From positions 248,001-312,000 of the forward strand of contig CAKJVC010000088.1 in the NCBI GenBank assembly GCA_918026815.1: 64,000 nucleotides of DNA, written 5' to 3'. Positions 11,881 to 22,776 of this stretch are shown here, piece by piece (the stretch's first letter is position 1; every line of letters begins with the position of its first letter). This DNA comes from Chalara sp. BL73 (taxonomy: Eukaryota; Ascomycota; Leotiomycetes; Helotiales). Position numbers and translations under genes: made by a program. Under the pieces are notes generated by a model. It searched no databases and had not been told where the DNA came from. It saw only the letters and a program-made list of their open reading frames with translations.

Positions 11881-13818
11881 GCTGCCATCAGCGGCAGCTA
11901 TCAGTTGGAGCAAGAGCAGGGTATAGCGAGGGAAATTCAAAGGAAAATCATGAGGCAATAATAAATAGTGTATTCTATAGCCAATATCATGAGAGACCTT
12001 AAACAATTTTTGGAAACATGCGCAAGTGACTAGAATGACAGCAAACCAATTCGGGGGAAACAAACGCAATATGACAGCAGTTGTTCCGCTAAGAAGCGTG
12101 GACTCTTATTCGGAATAGCAATAGGCATGAGATGTGACACTCGGAGGTTTTCAGAGAGTGATATGCTTCACTCTAAACCAGGGAATCATTACTTCTCCTG
12201 AAGCATATACCAAATACTCGGGTTTCCTGGGAAAGATCGCTAAGGCTCTGATACTAGTGTTGGCGTTAGCTGGTTCCATGTCTACCCGTAATGACAACTA
12301 ACATCCAGTTGATACTTTTTAGTGCTTATTTTTCCCTTTCAATTCGTACGTAGGAAATTCACTCGACACCTTACTAATCATTCAATCATCAGCTCAATTT
12401 CAACCTGCTCAGATGGCGTCAATAATATTAAGGTGGATTAATATTCATCCGAATTTCCTCATAAAGTCCCTTTCATATACCAACTATCTCATGGAGGGCA
12501 TGAATCCTTGTCTAAAATCTACCCTGGATAATTGAGTTCATGCGATATGATATTCCTCCATCATATCTGACTAGTGCTAAGCACTTTCGCTGCATGTATC
12601 GGTGCGTTCGACAATGACCAGGAATATGACCAGTAGCAACAGGAAATGCAAAGATAGAAAGATCTAAAGTTACAACAACATGCTTCCTGACAGCAGGATA
12701 GATGCCAAACTTGGAACGCAGACTTAGGCACGGCTTAGTGCAATCTCAAAAAAAAGCCTTAATGAAGCAAAGGCTTCACAGGAGAGCCACACGCTCAGCA
12801 CATATTCTTATCAAATGGATTTCCTTCGCGATCTTACAGAAGATGAGGATGGCAGGACAAATTTATAGGTAACGCCCAGATGTCTAAAATTGCTTCAGAG
12901 TGGAAACCCCTTTTTTTGCTTTTGCGTTCAAGATGCTATTAAATTTGGTGAAGCATGCGTATGAAATATTTACTTTTATCAACATATGTTAGAAGCTTGT
13001 AACGCATCAACAAGGATGAGAGCAAGACGAATTCAATATGAAACAGTATTGTGATGTGTACTTCTGTGGAGTGAAACCTCAGTGTTTCTTTGCCTCTTTA
13101 GCATAGGGTTTGATGGCTATACAGCACTAGTCGTGCACAGTATGACAATCAGGGGGATGATCTGTGCCTTGGAGATTAAGTTGGCAGCAAAGGGTGAATT
13201 GGCAATATTTAGAAAAGAACAGTAACAACTTAGGCTATAGCTTGATGTAATAAGATCACGTATATTTTGTAGTTACAAGGGCTATCAGCTGCTAATATAT
13301 CTCACAAGCAGATACCTTGGCCTCGTTTCTGCTTAGCGTCATGTGCTACCTTTAGCTATATTCGCTTTATGTCTAAATAAATGAAAGAAGAGTCGGAGCC
13401 GCATGGCAGGTCTATCACACATTTAAGTAGTTTATGTTGTCGAATGTAAGGCCCTGTTTAGAATAGTGGCGATAATATTTGACCGTGACTAGAAATGAGG
13501 TAGCCTTGAGCACTGGTCAAGGCATGAAATTGTACGAAGCGTTTCTCTTGTGAACAAGGTACAAGGACTTCTAGCACATTGATAATCTGTACTGTACATA
13601 GCACAAAATAATATGTTGTGCATCCGCTTGGCGCAAAGAGAGCTTAACATTGGAGTATGAAAAGAGCTAAATCAATCAGAGCTGGCTCATGGTCCACACC
13701 AGGCTTCTAAATTCCATAGCGAAAGCATTGCAAATCAGAAACGTGGCAACAAAATGCCAAAAGTATATAGCATTAGGTTTATAGTCCAGCTTCCATGCTC
13801 ACACACCAATTCCAAGCT
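11881..13818. other. Gene-free block between convergent genes
   Basis: Almost 2 kb with no credible protein on either strand; stops are dense in all six frames over most of it. It separates the 3' ends of the AA1-like gene (+) and GTR2 (-). It is AT-rich and contains no repeat I can define by eye, no tRNA-like element and no recognisable transposon remnant. Confidence 0.5.
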
Positions 13819-15100
13819 TCATTTCCTTTGTTTTGTGATTTCAAACACTTTTGTTAATCCGTCGACCACTGACTCAACATTCATAGTGACTAGAGGCATC
13901 TTCTCATAACTTCCCTCTCGCATAATTGCCACCAGTGCCAAATATTTATTAACCTCTCGCAGCATGATCGGCCGCTTCATATCCATTAATACAATTGTAC
14001 TCTCTGCATCCTTACAAGCGACTTGGTCTTCGAGCTTCTTATTCCAAGGCTCTCCTTCCAAGCTTTCGATATAATCTTCTGGTCGATCCCATCCGTAAAC
14101 TTCTGACACGTCCACTATAGCATCGATATACTCGCTGCATATCTCGTATGATGACATGTCGACAGGTGATGAATCTGTCGCGATGTATATCTTAGAAAGG
14201 ACATCAAAGAGGTATGCCTTCTCGAACCGGCAGCTGCGGCAGAGGTCATTGAGAAGAGCTTCGAGAGTCGGGAGGTGCGGAATTAGCTTCTGGATGACTT
14301 TGCTGAAGGCTTCAAATATGGAGTGGTTGTAGATAGAGGTGAGATGAAAATTGATCGGTGCGTTTTCAACACCATGATCAGACAGCTCGTCTTGTATCCT
14401 TTGCATGATGTCTCGTTGGATATCAAGCTTGTAATCGTCCGAAAGGCCATCAACTTTGTGAATAAATACTTCAATGTTGATATTCGGATATGTTGGCTGC
14501 AGGTTGAGGATTGTGCTATTGAGTCTATTTATTGCCTCTAGGTAGTCATCTTGGGCATCAATGACCCAGATCAGAGCGCCGATCTCGCCGAAAATTGCGT
14601 CCAGGTCAAACTGAGGATCCAAGAAATCAACTTGGCCTGGGAAGTCCCATACTTGGAAATCCATGAAGGAGCTGGGAGTTTAGTAGAGCAACTGTGCGGA
14701 TAGGTCAGAACTCACTGCATCGAATCCTTTTGTATCCTGGCTGTAGATTCAAGAAACAGAGTCTCGTTCGGCGGCATCTTGTGAAAAACTACACTTGATA
14801 TCGAAGACTTGCCGCTCCTATCTATCATCAGTATCCTTCTGATCCGGAAAACCGCACGACTTACCTTCGCTGGCCCATCAACAACAACCTTGGCTTGCCT
14901 TGCGCAGCCGCAGCAGCACCTGGTGCTGGCTCAGGGGCTTTTGAAGGGTCTCTTTTCTGGATAATCGCGCGATTCTGTTCATGGAGACGTTCAAGATTTA
15001 GCTGAGCTCTGCTGACATGACGGACTGGCCCCTGGCGAGCTGGACCATTGTATGATTGGTCCTGCCATGCCCTTCGGCGACCCGTATGCAAAATAGACAT
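13819..15100 (-). CDS. gtr2: Rag GTPase Gtr2 (RagC/D orthologue)
   Basis: Three exons, 15100-14865, 14817-14716 and 14671-13819, encode 396 aa. The P-loop GQRRSGKSS is split by intron 1. The switch II region reads [10 protein letters not shown], and the G4 motif is HKVDGLS in place of NKxD, as in other Gtr2 proteins. The stretch [20 protein letters not shown] and the roadblock-type C-terminal half ([37 protein letters not shown]) follow the yeast protein closely. Gtr2 forms a heterodimer with Gtr1 on the vacuole, where it is anchored by the EGO/Ragulator complex and signals amino-acid sufficiency to TORC1. An in-frame ATG at 15253 would add 51 basic and hydrophobic residues unlike the family; I prefer 15100 ([10 protein letters not shown]). 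Confidence 0.93.
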
Positions 15101-16889
15101 CTTAATGCAACGTCGCGGGAGTAGAAAATATAGATAGGACGTGTGAATATCAAGACGCAACTGTGCTACCAAAGGTGAAGGGGACGAGTAAGCTCGAAAT
15201 GAGAGGAAGGCGCGAAGCAAGTGCAAAGGAAAGTCGCCAGTCTTGGCACTCATCGTCTATTAAATCACTACTTTGACATTTAAAAAAAAGTATCTGGAGA
15301 ATTTGTTTGCGCGCCAAAGGGACCTTGGTCCCAGAGCCTCGGGCTCTGGTACATGAATGTAGACAACCTTGTGGCAGACGCAGCTTTGCGTCCTCCGAAT
15401 GACTTAATTCTTTATCCTTCGGACGACACTGACGCTTATCAGCTACATGAAAGACATATCACTAGCCATGGCTAGCAAACTAAATGCCCATATGCCGACT
15501 GTAATGTTGTGACTCAGGGTAGGACAGGAAGGGCTGGTTCCGCGAGCTTCAGCGCCGACATGATTTAACTATAAGTCATATATTGGCTACACGATGGTGC
15601 AGCCAATGCCTCGAATATGGTTCACCGCAGTGTTTAGAATAAGCTTGCTTACCCTGCCATATCCTGGAAAGCAAAAAGAAGCGACACAAACTTTTGACTT
15701 TTGCACCAGTGAACGCTGTGGTACTTCAGGCACTTGGGATGCGCGTCACGGGATGTGACTCGAAACCAAAACATCCTCGGTTTAAAGAAGAAAGGTAAGA
15801 CGATGACAAAGTGAGGAAGATGGGCTCGTACCTCCATGGTTGGTGTTGCTGTGGTATCACAGGTGCAGAGAACGGAGATGGTTCCTCCTTGGCTGAAGTA
15901 AGCTTTGGCTCGCTGTGTTTGCACTGGCCTGCCTCGTTAGCTGCTGCTCTAGTCTGGCGAAGACTGATGACCTTCTGCGTGTGTTGTCAGCATCTGGATC
16001 GTCGGAATCAAGATGGATGCTCAAGATCGAACAGGGTGGAATGTCACTTGCCTCAAGACTTGAGCTGGCTTGGGGCAGGCTTGCCAACTGGCGGTATAGC
16101 TATAGCTTCATACAGTTCGATCTCATGCAGGTCCCAATCAATGCCAAGAGATATTGCAAAAGCGATAAGGTAGATAGGCTACTCCGTACAGCACGAGGAT
16201 GGACAGAGGGCAGACGGAGGAGGTGGGTCGTGAAGATGGACTGTCATAGGATGAAGGAAGGGAGTGAGAGCGTAATGGGTTTGATGGTGAACGGGGAGAA
16301 TTATGTGTTCGAGCCAAGTTTGGATGGCTACAACGACTGTCCAATCCGGCCCTCTGATTCGTTGTATCAACGCCCCGCTATTTATCAAGATTTTAATTGG
16401 ACCATGGCCACTGCCACCTTAACGAGCCCCAACCTAATAATTCCAGCCTTGAGCTATTTTGAAGCTATCTTTACTGAGCAAACATTGCATAATTATATTT
16501 GGCATTATTCAGACTTGTCTCCCTTCTTATTATTCTCTATCTTACAATAATGAACCCGACTCAAAGAGAACCAGGGTTCCATGGATACATATCTTCTGGC
16601 TAAGATATGCTCCTTCAAATACACAGACACTATCGAGGCTGCATGCAGCCACACAGGACCGGCCTGATCATTGTTCCTTGCTTGCTTCAAAGTGCCTTAT
16701 TACCCTTCACAATCCAATGACAGGAGTAACCTATCGTTGTCACTTGCCCAAAGAGTATGTTGAAATACTTATATCGGAGAAAATCCTCATGTGGTCAATC
16801 TTATGAGAACGCCATCCACAAAATTGTTCCTGCTCCTCTGCACCTCATATTTGTGTACCATAAGTTCCGTTGGATCATCACAACCATGG
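15101..16889. other. Intergenic with an unresolved candidate locus
   Basis: Between the 5' end of GTR2 and the 3' end of the MIF-like gene, both on the minus strand. About 15.65-16.55 kb has protein-like open stretches on both strands, listed separately. The remainder shows no gene. Confidence 0.4.
15720..16390 (-). CDS. Possible multi-exon gene, model unresolved
   Basis: Several minus-strand stretches read like protein but in different frames, so any gene here must be spliced. One reads PIYLIAFAISLGIDWDLHE (near 16190-16120), another is Ser/Pro-rich (SPRSPSNPLRSHS, near 16290-16260), and a third ends EEPSPFSAPVIPQQHQPW near 15830. A frame-compatible join is possible between about 16050 and 15975, where a CGCAG acceptor precedes KVISLRQTRAAANEAG. 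I could not find one donor/acceptor set that makes a single convincing protein, and no domain is recognised. The opposite strand is also open for 636 nt (15915-16550) but lacks an ATG start and recognisable motifs. Treat the limits as approximate. Confidence 0.25.
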
Positions 16890-17866
16890 TCATGTATGTC
16901 TGCCACCTTTACCGAGCATCCATGCACTGAAGCTCTTCCTCCTACTGAGCTTGACATCTACATCAGACTTCTCGTCTATATTATCTTTCCATTTCACTAT
17001 TGTTGGCGGCGGAGGCGCACCCTCTTCGCCATCGGCAGATATGACCTCCCAAGAACTTAGAGATGGGGAAGTCATCTGCTCGTGGTGCGTGGGTAAAGTA
17101 GGTCCAATTTTAAGGCTGCGCGTCGATCTTGTGCTCCGTCGTAGCTTCATATCTGGTGTTACGCCAAGATACGTCCTGAGATTTGCATGGTTTGCCTCAA
17201 TTTTTTTTGCAAGATCTTCCATTTCACCTAGCACTGTTTTCCCATTTGTTGCAAGATTTGCTTCTGGAATAGCCTCAAACTTGACTAGCCCACGTTCTGG
17301 AAGGACATGAAGCGTTTCCTGCATATAACCTTGGATACTTAAAGCATTTTGCATGTTCGTGGCTGGTGCCAACTGCGCTGGGATCGATGAAACTGTCATT
17401 ATATAGGCTGGATCGAATGATCCACCAAATAGCAGGCAGGATGTGTGTATCAAGGATACAACTATGGAAGATTCCGGTCGTTGATAGAGCTCAGAGAATT
17501 TCTGTGATATGCTGGTGATGAACAAATACTCGTCAGAGATCTAACTATTAATCAGCAGAATCACTTTAAGCATTCACGTTCGCTTACAATGACATTGGTT
17601 CTGATGTCCACAGTGACTATGCATTCTTTCAACAGCCTTTGACGAGCAGATGTAACAGGCTCTCGGAGCGCAAAAATATGGTGATAGTATTGTGTCTTCT
17701 TCTTTGCCAAATCCAGTTCTTCCGGACTTCTGGTATCGGATACATCAGTCTGGTCGGGGAGTGTCTCATGTGCCATTGGCTTGGTAATATTATCGACCCG
17801 GCGCCCAGTCAACTTTTCCGGGGAATACCGGGAAGAGATAGCAGAAACGGGACGTGGCTTGGACAT
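16890..17866 (-). CDS. MIF/tautomerase-superfamily protein with N- and C-terminal extensions
   Basis: Two exons, 17866-17588 and 17540-16890, encode 309 aa. Residues about 85-205 match the macrophage migration inhibitory factor fold: IVTVDIRTNVI, joined over the intron to ISDEYLFITSISQKFSELY, then PESSIVVSLIHTSCLLFGGS, PAYIMTVSSI and YMQETLHVLPERGLVKF, with NLATNGKTVLGE at the end. In classical MIF the catalytic proline is residue 1 after Met removal; here the domain is preceded by about 85 residues of low-complexity sequence (MSKPRPVSAISSRYS), so no free Pro-1 amine can exist at that place unless the protein is cut. A basic/Ser-rich tail (RRSTRSTRSLK; LSRRKSFSAWMLGK) follows. The open frame continues upstream of this ATG to about 18133 without another ATG. 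Enzyme activity is therefore doubtful; a trimeric scaffold is possible. Confidence 0.8.
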
Positions 17867-19083
17867 CTCTACTGTATACACAGTATCGGTGGGTGAAGAA
17901 CGTAGTTGTTTTCTGGAGCTTTGGTGAGGACCACTCTTCTTTGCACCCTCAGGATGCGACAGGTTGTCCTCAGTTGAGAAGATTCGTTTACAACTAGAGT
18001 TATCGTAGAGGAGGTGGAACTTGATGGTCGAGATCGGGGCATAACAGCAAGATATAATGCTCGCAATAGGTTGGATTGTTGCAGCGCAACCGGGGCGTTC
18101 AGCAGCCGAATTGATAACACTTCGAGATGTCACCCTCTGAGAATAACTTCATAACGTTAATCTGTGCTGTGAGCCACTTAGTTATTGCGATTCTGGATTA
18201 GCAATGTCCAAAAGGAAGACAGTAATTGTTTGTTGGCCATGATAGAATAATTAATTTGAAAGGTAAAGTGACATTTGCTCTTTGGGGAACAGGCTATCAA
18301 GATAGGAAGCCTTGACCAACGCCATCAAGCTCCATATCGGATCAGCTCCCGCATCTATTGACGCCACCAATTCCAGGTATAGGAGAAGGGGGGGGGGGGA
18401 ACCCTTTCAACGTGGTATTCATAGCCATGATCTAATTGATTTGATATGAATGCGGTAAATCTTATGCAGATAGGGTCTTCCTGGAGTTGTTTTTCTTGGT
18501 GGTACTTATAATTCGTTTCAATTTGAAGCTTTGCTTTAAGGACCTGATGAGCGCCACACTGTGAGTGCCGTGACGGATTCGGGTCTCTGATCTGCTCCGG
18601 ATAGAAATTAAGAGATCCCGTTGCCAATAGAGAGCGGGCTGACCACACCTTGCAGGACTGGAGACAATAAATAAGCTTCCCACATCAATCCTTGAGGCAG
18701 GTTACATTGTATTACTTCTCATGCTTCCCAAACAATGATTGAAGCTATCAGGCATAAGCACCATGACATTAACGACGTCGTCGTTGTGGGAGGCTTCAAT
18801 CCAGCTTGACTTACTGATCACAGCTTGGTAGGAGATCTGACGGGATGTTCTCTGTTCGGCGCAAGGGGAAAACGCCACTAGGCTTGATTGGGACGTGGCT
18901 CCAAGCTACCCCTGTGTCAATCTTGACCCTGCAGACAGGGTACGATATCGAAAATAATACGAAGTAAATAGTACATAAACACGAGGAATTCAATTCATCT
19001 ACAGTGCCTCCAACTATGAGCCTGAAGTTCCCCCCCTTCTCGGAGATCATTCGCAGTCCGTTAAGCATCTCACTTCCACCAAA
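17867..19083. other. Intergenic with a poly-G tract
   Basis: Promoter side of the MIF-like gene and 3' flank of the membrane-protein gene. It contains a run of 12 G at 18388-18399. The part from 17867 to 18133 is open in the MIF-like frame and could hold extra 5' coding sequence. No other gene is supported. Confidence 0.45.
18388..18399 (+). repeat. Poly-G tract (G12)
   Basis: Twelve consecutive G in otherwise AT-rich intergenic DNA, seen directly. Confidence 0.9.
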
Positions 19084-20327
19084 TCAGATGCCTCCCTTGA
19101 CCTTTTGCTTCACAATGCTATCTCGCTCCCAAAGCAGTCGAGCGACTGCTCCCATAGGTCCAGAAAGTGCTATATATGTTGGAATCTTCCACAACAGATC
19201 CCGTCCTACGCCCTTTCTTGTAGACTTCTCGGCACCGAGCTGATCAAGTGCAGCGCTTCTGTGCAACACGGCTGCCCAAAGAATTATGGCTGACGAGCCG
19301 ACATAGAAATCCCATTGAAGGAAAGTGTGGGAGCCCGCAGCAAGATTTGGAACTTGGTAGCTGAGGTCTGGCCAGTATGGTACGAAAACTTCAGCCAAGC
19401 TACTGTGTAAGAAGCGCGTAAGGGTCGGTGACAAGCCCGCAAACGATGACGGCTGTAGAAGGGCTATGGCAACTACCGGGATGTGCATTATCATGCTGAG
19501 GGCGAAGACGAATCTATATACGGATCTAGCCGCACCAAGATACGATTCGCTTGGTGACCTCGAAGATGATCCAACGTCTGTACCAGAGGATCCGCGAAAT
19601 ATTAGGGTTAGGAACCACTGTGTCAACGCAGTCCATGCGGGAAATGGTTGCCAGAGGGCAATGAGCTTTTGATGCAATTCTGAGGAGACAACAGAAGGTG
19701 GTAGAAGCATGAGGGCTGAAGGGATGATATATCCAACAATGATTGACACAGGAAGAATCGCCAAGTCCAGAGTTGAAACCAAAAGAGCATTGGTACTGTT
19801 CGTATCAAGCTTTGCTACAGGAGAGGTAAGCAAATGAAGGAACAGATACGCTGGCACAGTAATGGTGTATGAGATGTTCTGCACCAGGAGCCCCATAACG
19901 GCAATGCTGTCAAGCGTGAGCAAATTATTTCGACTATGTATGTTGGATGGTAAACCTACAAACTGACAACCTTGCCTCTATTTCCTTGTCTCATTCCCTC
20001 CAACATCAACAAAGTCCAGGCCGCTCCAAATTGACCTGCGCCAGCGATTGAAAAGAGCGACAGATCTCCATTAGAAGAGTCTACCACAGGAGCAAAGAAT
20101 ATAACAAGAATTTGTAATTGATAATCGATGGCTTTTATTCCCGTGTAAGACCTCACCAAGGGATCCCTGGTTCCAGGGAACCGAGCATCTTCTTGTTCAA
20201 TCAGCTCCACGATGCCTTTGAAGAGCCCGTTTTTGGATCCCAACGTCCATGTTCCGAAGGCTCCGAGTATTGACAACAGAGGAAGCAAGACCAGAGCAAG
20301 TGTTCGCATGCCGTTTGTCCTACTCAT
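19084..20327 (-). CDS. Polytopic membrane protein of unknown function
   Basis: Two exons, 20327-19960 and 19906-19084, give 396 aa. Hydrophobic segments are clear throughout: TLALVLLPLLSILGAFGTW near the N-terminus, LQILVIFFAPVVDSS, FGAAWTLLMLEG, IAVMGLLVQNISYTITVPAYLF, VSIIVGYIIPSALMLLPPSV, VFALSMIMHIPVVAIALL and SAIILWAAVLHR near the C-terminus, so about eight membrane passes. The 53-nt intron (GTAGGT donor, CGCTTGACAG acceptor) rejoins the frame in mid-helix. I have seen proteins of this layout in other Pezizomycotina, some near secondary-metabolism genes, but none with an assigned reaction. No catalytic motif is visible. A CACGTG box lies just before the start at 20345-20350. Confidence 0.7.
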
Positions 20328-21761
20328 TGCTGCTAATTTGTAAACACGTGACCACAAAGCACCAAGGCCAATTGTCTTCTTGATATAGGTGATTCACGAT
20401 GTAGGACTTATGTGTAAGGTCAAGCACGGTATGCTCAACTCCCCTTGGCAGTTGATGTTCAGATTTCTACCCCTGTCAACATGTGACATATCTGGATAAG
20501 CGTCCCTTATCCTAGAATGCTCTCCATGATACTGAATAGATACAACCCGAGAAAGAAAGTTGATAGATTTCAGGAAACCAAAGAACACAAGAGTGCATGA
20601 GCCAAGTTGTCCCTATGGCTTGAGCGATACAATTGGATTCTAATATCTGGCATTTGATTTATTTCATGAGGTAAACTTCTGCAGGTGTTCGCTCCCATGA
20701 GCACTGTTAGTACTTGCTGTTAAGGCTCAAGCCCTAAGTGAAATGGGCATGTTAAAAGGTAACCAACAGTCTCATATGTGTCATAGTTAAGTCGAAGCAG
20801 ATGTGTACGCGAGATATCTTTACCAAGACAGGGCATATAAGATATGCTGTCGAACCTTGAGGCTCAAGCGGAGGCTCGCCTTCAGGACCTTGCTCATAGG
20901 GGCTTGGGGTCCTAAAGCTTTGATATCGATGTCCAAAATGAGCTCCCAGCGGTCATCAACTCGGCTAGAACCCGTTTCAGACCGTCCCACCCGACTGTTC
21001 GTTGGCTCAACCGATACATTTCCTGATATTATCCACGAGGTATTACATTTGTCCATACCAGCTGAATTGCAAATACCTCCTGCAATTGGTTTTTTGGTCA
21101 ATGCCTCTTTCCCGCAACTCGGGGCGACGATCATGAAACCTCGAAGAAGAAGCCGTGAGGTTTCGTGTGTCTTGGTGCTGACAGTGTGCAGAGAGGCAGC
21201 AGGACGGTGCATCTGCATATCTATCTAAATTGAACACCAACGACAAGGCAGAGAGTATTTTCGGGTTTCATAGGCGCCGGGATATTAATACTTTTGGTAG
21301 ACGCAGGCGCTTTGATGCAGGCACCACCAATCACAAATCCCCGAGAAATGCGGCTCGCGTGAAGCGAGAAGTCCCTCCCTCCAATCGACTTCCATCACCA
21401 CCATCCCTCACCCCCAAATACACATCTCCCACAAATATCACCTCGTCCTATCTTGGGCCTCAGGAGAGCAGAAAGAGGAAACGATGCACATCACAGCGTC
21501 TATGCCATGTGCCTCAATTCTACCTACAGGTAAAGTATCCAATACCGTCCCTCACCACTGTCCCTGGATCTACCTATTTATGTCCCCTCCCGCTCAGCGT
21601 CTATTAGAGGGTCTACAAGTAGTACTTGTATGTTTCGTTTCCTCTCCTTCAGTCAATAGCAAGCACCGGTTGATCCAGTATCTCTTCTTCTCCTTTCCTA
21701 TCCCGTCCTTCTCTTACACTTCCTTCGCTTCATTCTTTACGTATATCCCTACAACAAGGAC
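20328..21761. other. Intergenic between divergent membrane-protein genes
   Basis: 1.4 kb divergent promoter region of two membrane-protein genes. It contains overlapping open frames on both strands at 20803-21246, one of which is listed as a weak CDS. The last 280 bp are pyrimidine-rich (TCCTTCTCTT, TTCCTTCGCTTC) and look like the leader of the downstream gene. Confidence 0.45.
20820..21218 (-). CDS. Hypothetical protein, weak call
   Basis: A 132-codon frame with a genuine ATG (MQMHRPAASLHT) and a stop, fully overlapped on the other strand by a 141-codon frame. It has an Arg/Ser/Gly-rich middle (NSRVGRSETGSSRVDDRW) but no domain, signal peptide or membrane segment that I recognise. It may be chance: two complementary open frames in a register where both avoid stops. 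Confidence 0.22.
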   Translation of the reverse strand: MQMHRPAASLHTVSTKTHETSRLLLRGFMIVAPSCGKEALTKKPIAGGICNSAGMDKCNTSWIISGNVSVEPTNSRVGRSETGSSRVDDRWELILDIDIKALGPQAPMSKVLKASLRLSLKVRQHILYALSW

Positions 21762-22512
21762 ATGCCAGCACTAGGAACAATGGCCACCAAACCCCAAGTT
21801 ACAGCCGACTATCAGGAGTCCCATGGGTCCAACGACCAGAGAAGCGAATTCGAGACTCGCGACGATGATCGCAAGTCCGCCATTCTGCGCATCGCAGAGT
21901 CCGTTCGCCTCGGCCTCACAGTCCTCGCCCTACTCGCAGGGCTTACGATCCTCGGCACCGCAGCAGCCACGCTGCACGTTTACAACACGACGAGCCTTAC
22001 CACGGACTTCAAGCTCTCAATGTGGCCGCAGGAGTTCGACATCCGGCCTACCGTCGCTCTTGTGACGTGCGGAGCTATCATCTTCCTATCTAGCACCGTC
22101 TCGATCATCACCAGCAAGATCCCTTCCGTAAGCCCCTCCGTCTCTCCCGATTTCTTATGGAGAAGCAAGCTAACGTCCCCAGATCCGCAACCCCCTCACG
22201 ATCCTCCTCTCTACCTTCCTCTTCCCCACCGTCTCCCTCATCGCCGGCCTCACGGCGATCTCCATCTATTACGGTGTTAATACCTCCAATAAGAACTACA
22301 GTCTGCAGACATGGTCCTGCCAGTTCTCTCACATCAGCTTGGATGTAAAACCTCACTTCGGTGCATTGTGTAAGGAGAGCAAGACGGCCTTATATCTAAG
22401 TGTGATGATTATTCCTCTGGAGATTCTGGTGTTGGGTGCTGGGATTCTGGGGAAGCAGGGGGAGAGGAAGAGTGTGTTTATCAGAGAGAAGGGGAGCCCT
22501 GCTTTATCTTAA
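21762..22512 (+). CDS. Fungal four-helix membrane protein of unknown function
   Basis: Two exons, 21762-22127 and 22183-22512, encode 231 aa. Four hydrophobic segments are visible: LGLTVLALLAGLTILGTAA, TVALVTCGAIIFLSSTVSI, then after the intron LTILLSTFLFPTVSLIAGL and ALYLSVMIIPLEILVLGAG. The loop between helices 3 and 4 has two cysteines (WSCQFSH, ALCKES), likely lumenal or extracellular. The N-terminus is acidic and polar (NDQRSEFETRDDDRKS). The topology resembles small MARVEL/SUR7-like fungal proteins, but I see no decisive motif. The intron is 55 nt with a GCTAAC branch site. A second in-frame ATG at 21780 (MATKPQVT) is an alternative start. Confidence 0.75.
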
Positions 22513-22776
22513 ACGGTTTGCGGATGTACGGAGGGAAGAGGCTCGGGTAAGCGAGGGAAGACGAAGGTGAATTGGTACATGGCTGGTCTAGTAGTGATGT
22601 TAAAATAACATCGGCGTTCGTTGAACATTGTAATATGAGCGTGCATAAGGATAACATATCCAGTGTAATAAATGAAATTGCTTCAAGGAGTGTAAAGTGT
22701 CTGTGTTGTCCAAATCTTGCAATCTTCGTCTCTAGATCTATGCCTTCTTAACATTATCCGTCGTAGTGAATGTCAA

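Noticed and set aside
15101..15253. Upstream ATG extending Gtr2 by 51 residues
   Set aside because: Extension has no match to Rag GTPases, which begin close to the P-loop region; treated as leader.
15915..16550. 211-codon plus-strand frame
   Set aside because: No ATG at its start (begins with TTG) and no domain; kept only as part of the unresolved locus.
19934..19959. 26-nt intron in the polytopic protein gene
   Set aside because: Too short; a 53-nt intron with a TGACAG acceptor gives the same reading phase.
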